From Teredinibacter sp. KSP-S5-2 (GTDB lineage: Bacteria > Pseudomonadota > Gammaproteobacteria > Pseudomonadales > Cellvibrionaceae), in NCBI RefSeq assembly GCF_032773895.1, contig NZ_CP120416.1, positions 4,369,001-4,433,000 on the forward strand: a stretch of 64,000 bases of DNA, written 5' to 3'. The notes under the pieces were generated by a model. That model did no database searches. It was not told the DNA's origin and saw only the letters and a list, made by a program, of their open reading frames with translations. The translations under genes were made by a program, and so were the position numbers. Positions 7,526-15,863 of the stretch are shown here, in pieces; within the stretch, counting starts at the first letter, position 1; every line of letters starts with the position of its first letter.

Positions 7526-9543
7526 GGATTCACCTCCGGCGTTTCTGTTTCTGTTTCTGTTTCTGTTTCTGTTTGGATAGATTTTTTCGGCGCTTTTTTC
7601 TCTGCCGCAACCGGTTGCCCATCACCGTTATCACCGGGGTTATCACCAGGCGCGGTCAGTGTACTTTCATAGGCTTCAATATCTCTGCGCCCTTCACCAC
7701 GGGTTGCCCTGTCCAGAATACGCGCCATCGCCAAACGGCTTTGAGCAAGGTAGTGAGTCAAACGTCCTCGCTGAATATTGAGGATCTCAACAATCTGGTA
7801 ACGAATACTGGCTTTATTTTTCTCCAGCACCATGTCTACTTGCACAAGTGCGTGATCGATTTTGCTTTGCAGCTGTTGAATAGTAACTTTATAGGGTTCC
7901 AGATCCTCAGCTTCGGCAAGAATTGCTTCAACATCTTTATGTTTTTTTCTGACGTCGCGAATGGTTTCGTCCAACGAGCTGAGGGTTTTCACAACACGCC
8001 ACATTCGATCAGAAAATTTCTCACTGGATTCCCACAATAAAATACCGTAGTAACGTCGCGCAGCTTCGTCATACTCATCAATAAACGGGTCTGTTTCACG
8101 AAGCAGTTCAATATTTCTTTGTACACGCTTAATACGTTCAATCAATTCAGCTTCGTTACCTGATGCCAGGGCAAAATAGTCTTTTTCTGCGGCTGTCGTT
8201 TCAATTTTTCTGGTTAGTTCCGAACGCTGTTTGACTAACTTGCCAATCTCACCAAACAGATCGTTTTCGGCTAATGCTTCCGCCCTTTTGGCTCGTTCGA
8301 ACTCACGGGAATTTACCATTGCCATATAAAAATTAAGTTTGCTTTTCCATAACTGCATATCTTCTTTAATGGCGAGCAAATCGCGCAATTCCAGCACACT
8401 GCTTTGAAACTCATCACGCGAAAATAATTGCACGAGGTAACTGAGTTGAGGGGCCAGATCATTTTCTTCCGCGTAACGCAACCAGTCCAAACCGTGACTT
8501 CGTTTTATTCGCAGCACATCGATTAACTTATCGTTTTGCATATCGACAATGATTTTGTCGAGGCTGTCGATCTCTGCAAGAAGCTTTTGCTCAGCTTCTT
8601 TAAAACTTCTCAATGCGAGGGTTTCAGCACCGAGCCGTTCGTAGGCAAAAGGCACAGCGACAACCGCTTCCTGGTTGCTGGCATCCAACAAATTACTATT
8701 ACTTAAGTGTGTCCAGGCATCCAGAGCATCATTGTGATTACCCAGTCGGTCAGAAGCCCAACCGTACCCTAATAGTGCTCGGTTGGATGTATCGGAATTC
8801 AAACGCACTTTTTTAAATTTTTCGATTGCCTGCGGGTATTCTTCAAGTAATAAATGCGCATAACCCGCCGCCGTCATCGCCTGATCAAATAAAGCAACGT
8901 GCTCTTCATCAATAAAACGGCTTTTGCCAATTTCATCGAAATAATAAATGGCTTTGGTGTAATTTCCTTCTCTGGCCCAGGCAGCACCCAGGTTGTAGTA
9001 CATATACGGCTGCCAACCAACACCGGGGTCTCGCTTCTCCAGATATCTTTCTGCCAGTTTTAATTTGCCCTGCTGGATTGCCAGATTGATTTTTAAGGCG
9101 AAAACATCGCCGCGCATTTTTTTACTGGGGAAAGGACGAACATTTTTCAACGCCTCTTTGGCGCCGTCAAAATCATTGCGGATGTATCTCAGCTTAGCCA
9201 GGAAAAACCAGGCCGCGTCACGAACATGTTGCGGACGATTTGCCTCTAACAAGCGCAGGAATATATCGGACGCATGACGCTCCATGCCATAACCGACAGC
9301 GAAACCGCCCTCCATGATTTCCGGATTGTCACCATGCCCGTTAATTCCGCCCCGCTCTTTGGCCACCATTAATTCGGCCAGCGCAGCCATGTACTCTTCC
9401 TGATAGTACTCGTACAGGGCAACGCCGTAGCGCAAATCGGCTACGGAGGTGAGGGGTTCGTCTTTGGCGGCGAGGTTAGTACTGGAGAAAAGAACAGCAG
9501 CTACAAACGACCAGCGACACCATTTAGGTATTACAGCTCCCAT
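7522..9543 (-). CDS. Exported TPR-repeat protein with coiled-coil region
   Basis: A 673-residue protein. The N-terminal segment WCRWSFVAAVLFSSTNLAA is a probable signal peptide. TPR-like repeats fill the first half (for example YNLGAAWAREGNYTKAIYYF, AGYAHLLLEEYPQAIEKFKK, LGYGWASDRLGNHNDALDAW). The second half is long charged helix likely to form coiled coil (near IGKLVKQRSELTRKIE and ERIKRVQRNIELLRE). The C-terminus is a low-complexity Thr-Glu repeat encoded by a hexanucleotide tandem array. It overlaps the upstream gene by 13 bases and the downstream TPR gene by four. Periplasmic scaffold is the most likely role; no enzyme motif is visible. Confidence 0.8.
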   Translation of the reverse strand: MGAVIPKWCRWSFVAAVLFSSTNLAAKDEPLTSVADLRYGVALYEYYQEEYMAALAELMVAKERGGINGHGDNPEIMEGGFAVGYGMERHASDIFLRLLEANRPQHVRDAAWFFLAKLRYIRNDFDGAKEALKNVRPFPSKKMRGDVFALKINLAIQQGKLKLAERYLEKRDPGVGWQPYMYYNLGAAWAREGNYTKAIYYFDEIGKSRFIDEEHVALFDQAMTAAGYAHLLLEEYPQAIEKFKKVRLNSDTSNRALLGYGWASDRLGNHNDALDAWTHLSNSNLLDASNQEAVVAVPFAYERLGAETLALRSFKEAEQKLLAEIDSLDKIIVDMQNDKLIDVLRIKRSHGLDWLRYAEENDLAPQLSYLVQLFSRDEFQSSVLELRDLLAIKEDMQLWKSKLNFYMAMVNSREFERAKRAEALAENDLFGEIGKLVKQRSELTRKIETTAAEKDYFALASGNEAELIERIKRVQRNIELLRETDPFIDEYDEAARRYYGILLWESSEKFSDRMWRVVKTLSSLDETIRDVRKKHKDVEAILAEAEDLEPYKVTIQQLQSKIDHALVQVDMVLEKNKASIRYQIVEILNIQRGRLTHYLAQSRLAMARILDRATRGEGRRDIEAYESTLTAPGDNPGDNGDGQPVAAEKKAPKKSIQTETETETETETPEVNP
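7541..7570. repeat. Hexanucleotide tandem repeat (GTTTCT)5 in the TPR gene
   Basis: Five perfect copies of GTTTCT plus a partial one. Read on the minus strand it encodes a Thr-Glu dipeptide run at the C-terminus of the 673-residue TPR protein. Copy-number change would keep the frame. Confidence 0.9.
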
Positions 9544-10148
9544 TCTTTAAAGCTGAACTCCGGTTGCATAGTCTTTTCTGAATCGCGAATTTGTATCTCG
9601 ACCATTTTGGGGTCGCCGTCTTTTTCGAGCAGCATTGTTGCTCCCCGTTTGTATTCGCGGTTGTCTGGGCCCATACCGGTGAAAATTGCTGTCAGCTCAT
9701 GCTCACCGGCTTTAAGGTTGCCCATATAGAGCCTTTGCACACCACCACGGGCAAGTGCATCGTTTTGTCTGTGGGTATATAAATGGCTGGCAACCATTTT
9801 GTCGTCAATGGAGAGCTTTATTGCATCCAACTCAAAAAACTTCCCCACATCCATAGAGACAAACACAACGATTTGCGTGTTTGCCGGAAAAAGCAATTCT
9901 TCTTCTAATATGAGGAGATCACGATTTAACTCTAATGCCGCTTTTTTTAAATCTTCAACTTCGTCGCTCAACGGCGAAATGGTGTGTTCCTCGGCCGGAC
10001 TTTCGGCTTCTGATTGCACTTCGTCTTCAGCGTAAACATGCTGCAATGACACAAAGGCCACTATGCACGCTGAAAGCAAAGCTTTTGCTGTGACGGGTGC
10101 AAGCGCCATCATCCACTTTGCCAAAATTCGACACTTTGTATCAATCAA
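9531..10148 (-). CDS. Exported protein of unknown function, first gene of the TPR/ExbBD operon
   Basis: A 205-residue protein. Hydrophobic residues around TAKALLSACIVAFVSLQHVYA form a signal peptide with cleavage near AED. The mature protein has an acidic, helical N-terminal part and a beta-rich C-terminal part (QIVVFVSMDVGKFFELDAIK, then LKAGEHELTAIFTG) that looks like a small Ig/PEGA-like carbohydrate- or envelope-binding fold, though I recognise no family. The TTG at 10148 has GGAG seven bases upstream; an ATG at 10112 would give a more standard signal peptide, so the start is uncertain. It overlaps the next gene by 13 bases. A perfect CRP site lies about 190 bases upstream. Confidence 0.72.
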   Translation of the reverse strand: MIDTKCRILAKWMMALAPVTAKALLSACIVAFVSLQHVYAEDEVQSEAESPAEEHTISPLSDEVEDLKKAALELNRDLLILEEELLFPANTQIVVFVSMDVGKFFELDAIKLSIDDKMVASHLYTHRQNDALARGGVQRLYMGNLKAGEHELTAIFTGMGPDNREYKRGATMLLEKDGDPKMVEIQIRDSEKTMQPEFSFKEWEL

Positions 10149-10325
10149 GGTCAGTCTCCAGATATTCGTTAACCACCGAATCTACGCTAGCCCTGAGTTT
10201 GCAGCTATTCTTTACCACAATTTGTCAGCTGGTTAGATACGAGAGTTTTTATTTGGGTTGGCAGTACTTCGCCGCCAATTATTTTGCACAGTTTAATCTG
10301 CCAGTATCCGTCTAAGAACCGCATC

Positions 10326-10347
10326 AAATGTGACATTGCTCACATTT
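10326..10347. promoter_or_regulatory. Perfect CRP/Vfr-type binding palindrome
   Basis: The site is TGTGA-N6-TCACA (10329-10344) with matching AAA and TTT flanks, agreeing with the 22-bp Escherichia coli CRP consensus at every half-site position. It lies between apbE (ends at 10378, minus strand) and the first gene of the TPR/ExbBD operon (starts at 10148, minus strand), so that operon is the likely target. A possible minus-strand -10 element GATACT lies at 10303-10308, about 31 bases from the palindrome centre, consistent with a class II CRP promoter. The promoter assignment is inference. Confidence 0.8.
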
Positions 10348-10377
10348 TTTCTTTTTTAAACAAATACTTATTAATGT

Positions 10378-11442
10378 CTAGCCGGAATCCTTTTCATTTT
10401 TTATGCCAGAAGTTGTTTTTTTTAAATCTTCCGGCGACATTAGCTCCTTGCTGTAATGAACCTGGCCAAATCGGTCAATTATCACGCAATCAAATCCAGG
10501 GATCTGATTGACTAACGCAAGACCTCGCTCGACACCTAAAACAAAAACACTGGTAGACAGCGGATCTGTATCGAATCCCGACGGCCCGATTACGGTGACA
10601 CTGACAACTTCGCGCGCGGAAGTGCCAGTTTTGGGGTTAATAATGTGGTGAACGCGCGCACCACTTTCATCGATAAAATAACGTTCGTAATCACCGGAGG
10701 TGGAGACAGCAGAATTAACAACAGGAAGTAAAATAACCGGCGTAGCGTCTGCTTCTTGTTTCCTTGGGTTACGAATACCCACCACCCAGGGACGACCGAG
10801 TTTGTCGCCAAGAATTCGCGTATCTCCGCCAGCACTGATGCTTGCATGGTGAATACCAAGCGTTTTCAGTTTTTCCGCAGCGAGGTCAACAGCATAACCT
10901 TTGGCAACGCCACCCAAATCGATTCGAACATTTTTATGTTGGAAATAGAGCGTTGATTTTTCCCGATCTAAATCGAGTAATTTGTAATTAATTGCGGGCA
11001 GTAACGATTGACGTAGTTTTTCATCAGGTTGTTTTTGTTCGCGGTAATCGTAGTACCATCCGACCGAAGCAAAAGTGATATCAAATGCGCCTTGAGTTAC
11101 CTGACTGAAATAAAGGGACTTATCAATTAATTTGACCAGTTCTTTTGATATTTTTTGCGGCTGATGCGCAGCTTCAGCATTGATTTTATACACTTCACTG
11201 GTAGAAATATAAGGGGACAACCGCTGATCAATACCACGCATAATCGCCATCACTTCACCTATGGCAATATCGGCAGCGTTTTTTTGTTGCGCCTCGGACT
11301 GGGCGGGATTGTCGTACCAGAGTTGTACCGAAACTTCGGTGCCCATTATTTCGTTACTTTGCTGATACCACTCAGCAAAGCACATCAATGAAAGGGGCAT
11401 CAACCCCAGAAAGCCAATAAAGTACGTAATATAACGTCGCAA
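10378..11442 (-). CDS. apbE: FAD:protein FMN transferase, ApbE family
   Basis: ApbE proteins transfer FMN from FAD onto Thr residues of exported or membrane proteins such as NqrC/RnfG. Recognisable blocks are the dimer-type fold start (IMGTEVSVQLW), LGGVAKGYAVDLAAEKL, SAGGDTRILGD, the region HHIINPKTG, and DPLSTSVFVLG near the metal/FAD site. I choose the TTG at 11442, with AGGAGGT six bases upstream, giving a 354-residue protein with a proper signal peptide (RRYITYFIGFLGLMPLSLMC). The ATG at 11499 would overlap gspN and prepend a hydrophilic leader. It follows gspN closely, so it is probably transcribed with the type II secretion operon. No flavinylation target is seen in the window. Confidence 0.88.
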   Translation of the reverse strand: MRRYITYFIGFLGLMPLSLMCFAEWYQQSNEIMGTEVSVQLWYDNPAQSEAQQKNAADIAIGEVMAIMRGIDQRLSPYISTSEVYKINAEAAHQPQKISKELVKLIDKSLYFSQVTQGAFDITFASVGWYYDYREQKQPDEKLRQSLLPAINYKLLDLDREKSTLYFQHKNVRIDLGGVAKGYAVDLAAEKLKTLGIHHASISAGGDTRILGDKLGRPWVVGIRNPRKQEADATPVILLPVVNSAVSTSGDYERYFIDESGARVHHIINPKTGTSAREVVSVTVIGPSGFDTDPLSTSVFVLGVERGLALVNQIPGFDCVIIDRFGQVHYSKELMSPEDLKKTTSGIKNEKDSG

Positions 11443-11483
11443 AAACAGACCTCCTGGATCAGGGAGATTACCCCGATTTTTTA

Positions 11484-12248
11484 CTATTGATTGGGCCAAA
11501 TAAGTGTGAATTTCCCAGGTTCTTTTTCTTCCGCTACCAACTGTAATGCCTGGGTTACTGTCTCTGGAGCACCTTCTTTTGGTGAGACCGTTCCGTTTAT
11601 TTTCCAGCTTTCCTGACCAGCAGCCCAGTTAGCCATCAAATCAACGCCTATTGGACCGTCCAACTCAAATAGTTTGGCTTGAATACCTGAATTCGCCTGG
11701 CTTAGCTTTGCCGCAAAAGAGCCCAGGTTGATCATCCCATTACCGTCATGCACTTTTGCGCCGAGCCAGCTTACTTGCCCATCCATTTTCTTCACGGTTT
11801 GCCCACTCACCGTTGCCGCCAGGATATTTACAGAAACATGACCGTCGACACGCATAGGTAAAAGCACTTGCGCAATGGCAACGGGCGCTTCAACTTCCAA
11901 ACCTTTTATCTGTGTTCCAATAAAAGGGCTATGACAGGCTTTACCCCGTATCATTTGTCCGGGAGCGATCATTTCAAATTGAACACAGGGGGAAAGAATT
12001 AATAAGCTCCAGGGATTTATTTTCCATCGAGTTTGCCCCAGGGCAATATTTGCTCTGGCAACATCCACTTGTGTGCTCGAAGCTGCGCCTTGCCAAAATG
12101 ACCCCGTAATACCATTAAGCCAAACGTTAGGCGCAGCTTTGTGAATTGCCACAGCAGCGTATTCGGCAGGAATACGCGACAGAATCAAATATAAAAAATA
12201 AATGATTAAAAAAAGAAAAAAGAAAAACTTAAGTAGTTTTGAGGGCAT
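11484..12248 (-). CDS. gspN: Type II secretion system protein N
   Basis: A 254-residue protein with one N-terminal membrane helix (KFFFFLFLIIYFLYLILSRI) and a periplasmic domain. The pattern VWLNGITGSFWQGAA, then WKINPWSLL, is typical of GspN/PulN. GspN is a variable, often dispensable inner-membrane component. Position directly after gspM and at the end of the gsp run supports the call. The start lies 16 bases after the gspM stop. Confidence 0.85.
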   Translation of the reverse strand: MPSKLLKFFFFLFLIIYFLYLILSRIPAEYAAVAIHKAAPNVWLNGITGSFWQGAASSTQVDVARANIALGQTRWKINPWSLLILSPCVQFEMIAPGQMIRGKACHSPFIGTQIKGLEVEAPVAIAQVLLPMRVDGHVSVNILAATVSGQTVKKMDGQVSWLGAKVHDGNGMINLGSFAAKLSQANSGIQAKLFELDGPIGVDLMANWAAGQESWKINGTVSPKEGAPETVTQALQLVAEEKEPGKFTLIWPNQ

Positions 12249-12264
12249 AATACCGTGCCTTTTA

Positions 12265-12735
12265 TTATGGTCGACTTAAGCGAATATTAACTGAGACTAC
12301 GCCTGCGTCGGATGTTGCGGCAACAGACGCATCATTCACTAACAGGCCTTCATTCGTTTCCAAATGGTTTAGCCAAGCCACAACTTTATTAAAGGGGGCT
12401 TTTTCAATTCTCAAACGAACATTGCTTGTCCCGTTAGGCTGCATGCCCGAATGATTAAGGCCATTCGCACTCATGGATCGACTGACGATTTCAACAATAG
12501 ATTTACCACCAGCGGCAGGAGCGCTCTGACTTTTAACTTTTGCTGCCAGCTCCCGAACGCGCTGCTGCTCCGCCATTGCTGTTCGGTTACGGGCTATTTG
12601 CTCGTCTTTCATCGACACGATCGGGCTGTATACCGCCATATATAAGAAATACAGAGCCGCACAGATAGACAAAACAAAAATAGCCAGCTGGTCTCTTGGG
12701 CTTGCCTGTTCCCACCATTCAGTTATTGCGTTCAT
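12265..12735 (-). CDS. gspM: Type II secretion system protein M
   Basis: A 156-residue protein with the GspM layout: a short cytoplasmic start (WWEQASPRDQLA), a membrane helix (IFVLSICAALYFLYMAVYSPI) and a periplasmic ferredoxin-like domain (VRLRIEKAPFNKVVAWLNHL). GspM binds GspL in the inner-membrane platform. The start overlaps the gspL stop by four bases. Confidence 0.92.
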   Translation of the reverse strand: MNAITEWWEQASPRDQLAIFVLSICAALYFLYMAVYSPIVSMKDEQIARNRTAMAEQQRVRELAAKVKSQSAPAAGGKSIVEIVSRSMSANGLNHSGMQPNGTSNVRLRIEKAPFNKVVAWLNHLETNEGLLVNDASVAATSDAGVVSVNIRLSRP

Positions 12736-13967
12736 TGTGCAGCCTCCGTTATTTTCAATCGAGCCTGCTGAACACCGCCTTTGGGGTTAACACGCATTAA
12801 TTCTGCATTAACAGAAGATTGACCAATTAACTCTCTGACCTTTTCCACATCAGCAAATGTTTTTGCTTCAAAGTCCAACTGCAACTCCCGATTATCTCCG
12901 TTATAACGAAAACTGGAGAAGGTAATATCAGGAACTTGCTTGACTGCTTTTGCCGAAGCGGAAAGCAGTCGCATCATGTTTGTTGGCTGACCACCACCAT
13001 CGCCGGATTTTAATCGCGATTTTAATTCTCTTTCCGGGTCACCTTTACGGCCATTTGGAACCGCATCCAAAAATATTCTCGTGGTTTCCTCACGAATACT
13101 ATTAAATTCGCTTTTGGCTCCAAGGTATTGGGAGAAAGAAACCGCAAGAGAGAGCACAAAAGCCGCCGCCGCGATATAGGCCGGCATTTGCCAGGTTTCC
13201 CACCAACGCGCTATCGGTAGCTGACGAGCAAAGGCACCCCGTCGTAAAGACATACTGGTGTCAGGAAAGCTGGTATCAATTGCATCCCACAAACTGCCAA
13301 AACGCGCATCAATTCCTAAACCACCTTCTTCTTGTTGCCACGCATCGGGAAGCCAGGTGAGGAGTTGTTGTAGGCGTTCGTCATCTTCCGCAACCAAAAC
13401 CAGTTTGGTATCAGCCTTAACTTTGCTTTCCATTGATCCTAATACAACGGGCGCAAAGCCGGCATCAACGGTGAAACCAATGCCTTCACCCTGATTAACA
13501 AACACCTGATTATCATCATAAACAATAGTAATACTACCGGCTTCACGCTGTAACATCAGGTAATCAGGTAAACACTGGTACAAATCACAGGGCAGTGAAT
13601 TTACTTCCTCCATAACCCGTGCAACCGTTTCCATTCGCGCATAGGCGACACTGGCGGAACCACCCGATACATCGCCAATGGCAAAATGCAAATCATCGAC
13701 ATTATCAATGATGCGCTCTTCCATTTCATAGGGAAGCAGTTTTGCAATGTGACGTTTTTCTTTTTCATCAAACGGCACCCGGCAGGATACAACTTGCTGT
13801 CCACAAAACATCAAGTTTGCAGTTACGCGTTCTTCGGGCAAACTACTGAGCAGGGATTCAGTATCACCTGCGCTATAGTCTTCGCCCAGCCATTCTCCGC
13901 TTTCGGATAAAAAGCGCCACTGCCAAAGGCCATTTTCTAAAGATCGAATAAATAATGTATTTGCCAT
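12732..13967 (-). CDS. gspL: Type II secretion system protein L
   Basis: A 411-residue bitopic protein. The N-terminal cytoplasmic part has the actin-like GspL fold that docks the GspE ATPase. A single membrane helix follows near residue 265 (MPAYIAAAAFVLSLAVSFS), then a periplasmic ferredoxin-like domain (ELQLDFEAKTFADVEKVREL) that pairs with GspM. Length is normal for the family. It precedes and overlaps gspM by four bases, and follows gspK by 42 bases. Confidence 0.93.
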   Translation of the reverse strand: MANTLFIRSLENGLWQWRFLSESGEWLGEDYSAGDTESLLSSLPEERVTANLMFCGQQVVSCRVPFDEKEKRHIAKLLPYEMEERIIDNVDDLHFAIGDVSGGSASVAYARMETVARVMEEVNSLPCDLYQCLPDYLMLQREAGSITIVYDDNQVFVNQGEGIGFTVDAGFAPVVLGSMESKVKADTKLVLVAEDDERLQQLLTWLPDAWQQEEGGLGIDARFGSLWDAIDTSFPDTSMSLRRGAFARQLPIARWWETWQMPAYIAAAAFVLSLAVSFSQYLGAKSEFNSIREETTRIFLDAVPNGRKGDPERELKSRLKSGDGGGQPTNMMRLLSASAKAVKQVPDITFSSFRYNGDNRELQLDFEAKTFADVEKVRELIGQSSVNAELMRVNPKGGVQQARLKITEAAQ

Positions 13968-14009
13968 GGCAACTACCTAAATCGTGCAACTCATAGTCAT
14001 TATGAGCAC

Positions 14010-15200
14010 CTAAAAATTAGCATCTGTTCTTCTTACGGGAAGTACCGTCCTGGTATTCTTTTCTCGTTTTAATAATGTTTTTCGCGTCCGAATATGGTCA
14101 CCCACCATCGTCTCGCTACTCAAAATAAAATAATCCGACGCCGTTCCCAACCCAGTCATATCCATTTTATTTTGCTGTTGGTTGACCTCTGGGTTAGCGC
14201 TACCTTGTTCAGGAGTGTTGCCCTGATCGCCGCTGGCTTGTTCTGGTGTGTTGCCCTGGTTACCACTATTTTGCTCAGTGCCACCTATAGTTACTGGAAA
14301 TAACACCGCAGCTTCTGTTCCCTGCGCAACAAAGTCGTTACAGCTATCAAACCCACTTGGATTATTTTGCCTATCCGCCAACAAACGTTGTACATCACTT
14401 TTTGACAACGGCATTAAATCATTTTCGTAATTAATAGTACGCAGTAACGCTTCCGGCGCAGTATTCACATTTAAAGTCACATTGGCCGGCAATGCGATCA
14501 CCAGCGGCACCAACCTGCGATATATTTCCGGCGTCATGCCTTTTATTAAACTTAATTCACTAACGCTACTCATTACATCGTTAGCAATAACAAATGGCGG
14601 ATTAAGCTGTTGGTAATAGTCGCCTTCCGCGCCACCAAAACCGGTTTCACTGGTATTCACATCCACCCAGTCAATGACCGACTCGGCAATCGCTTGCGCT
14701 TCCTGCAACTGAAGAAACGGAACACCCTCTTCATTTTCTATCGTTTGCAATAATCGGATAAAACGCCGTTGCGGTTCATTATATTTTTTTGCGTCAAACG
14801 CGTTTTCCGCACCTTTGGGTGGTTGACCGCCCAAAGAATTCAAATTAAATCTTGCCGAGGCATCCTCTAACGACCCTGCGATATAACCATGGTCTGTTGG
14901 AAATTGCGGCTTTTGCGTCGCCCATAATTCCCCGAGGTTGTCGTTCTTACTATCTTGATTGTTCAAATCATTAGTCAGCACTTTTACAGCCAGATTTTCC
15001 GAAGCATCAAGATAAGTATTCGCCTGAATACCTTGCCAGCGGTTTCCACTGCGAGTGATGCTTAAATCAAACTGCCAACTTAACTCGATGGCAATGACCG
15101 AGATTAATGCTGCAACCATTAACGCAATTAGTAAGGCAACACCCTTTTGCTGCGTTGGTAACTGCATCTGATTTCTGTTTATTACTCGGTTTAGTTGCAT
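14010..15200 (-). CDS. gspK: Type II secretion minor pseudopilin K
   Basis: The largest minor pseudopilin, expected at the pseudopilus tip in complex with GspI and GspJ. After a short leader the sequence QQKGVALLIALMVAALISVI has the prepilin peptidase site (after Gly) and hydrophobic helix. GspK typically lacks the Glu5 of other pseudopilins. The core LNLNSLGG-type block appears as ARFNLNSLGGQPP. Near the C-terminus is an Asn/Gln/Gly/Glu-rich low-complexity stretch (SGNQGNTPEQASGDQGNTPE) that looks like an internal duplication. The ATG at 15200 is chosen; an in-frame TTG at 15221 directly after the gspJ stop is the alternative. Confidence 0.92.
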   Translation of the reverse strand: MQLNRVINRNQMQLPTQQKGVALLIALMVAALISVIAIELSWQFDLSITRSGNRWQGIQANTYLDASENLAVKVLTNDLNNQDSKNDNLGELWATQKPQFPTDHGYIAGSLEDASARFNLNSLGGQPPKGAENAFDAKKYNEPQRRFIRLLQTIENEEGVPFLQLQEAQAIAESVIDWVDVNTSETGFGGAEGDYYQQLNPPFVIANDVMSSVSELSLIKGMTPEIYRRLVPLVIALPANVTLNVNTAPEALLRTINYENDLMPLSKSDVQRLLADRQNNPSGFDSCNDFVAQGTEAAVLFPVTIGGTEQNSGNQGNTPEQASGDQGNTPEQGSANPEVNQQQNKMDMTGLGTASDYFILSSETMVGDHIRTRKTLLKREKNTRTVLPVRRTDANF

Positions 15201-15221
15201 TTTTTTGGCCTCTTCATGCAA

Positions 15222-15863
15222 CTAAAAATCTTCTTTCAGTATCAGAAATAACCGCGTGATTTCACCGCGGTCTTCTAACGTAATGCGAATTCTCACGGCT
15301 GCGGGTAGGTCTTCCGCTTGTGAGATCGGCCATTTTTCCGACCATCCCGTTCCTTCCATTGAAGGATCATTCGCTGACCAGGGCAACATATGAATTTCAA
15401 CCTGTTCCACCTTGTCCAATAATTTTTGCGATGTAGACGGATCCGCCTCAATATTACCCGGATCTACCCACATATCTCGCCAGAGTACATCGTCTTCGAG
15501 TCGATAACCCACGCGAGCTAATTCGGTGCGCGGCAGGTAAAGCGGGTTACTTCTCCCCGCACGAAACACCTGAAAAATATATTCACGCTCAAAAGGTGCT
15601 TCAAACGCTTTTATTTTATCGCCATATGCTCCTCGGCGAGGGTGCCCTACCGCATGGTTTAAATCTTTTTCCAATAACAGCCAGGTTCGGTCAATACGCC
15701 CCAACCTCTTCATTGAATTGCGACTGAGTTCACTTGCATCAATCGCTACTGTCAACGTCTGAAATGACGTCACCGCAATAACAGCCATGATACTGACCGC
15801 CACAATCACTTCGATAAGCGTCATACCCAATTGCTTATTCGGATATCGAACAGCCTTTTTCAT
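15222..15863 (-). CDS. gspJ: Type II secretion minor pseudopilin J
   Basis: About 213 residues. Prepilin cleavage motif KQLGMTLIEVIVAVSIMAVI with Glu at +5. GspJ-type features include IDRTWLLLEKDLNHAVGHPR and VGYRLEDDVLWRDMW. The ATG at 15863 overlaps the gspI stop as ATGA and is preferred to the upstream GTG at 15896. It forms the tip complex with GspI and GspK. Confidence 0.94.
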   Translation of the reverse strand: MKKAVRYPNKQLGMTLIEVIVAVSIMAVIAVTSFQTLTVAIDASELSRNSMKRLGRIDRTWLLLEKDLNHAVGHPRRGAYGDKIKAFEAPFEREYIFQVFRAGRSNPLYLPRTELARVGYRLEDDVLWRDMWVDPGNIEADPSTSQKLLDKVEQVEIHMLPWSANDPSMEGTGWSEKWPISQAEDLPAAVRIRITLEDRGEITRLFLILKEDF

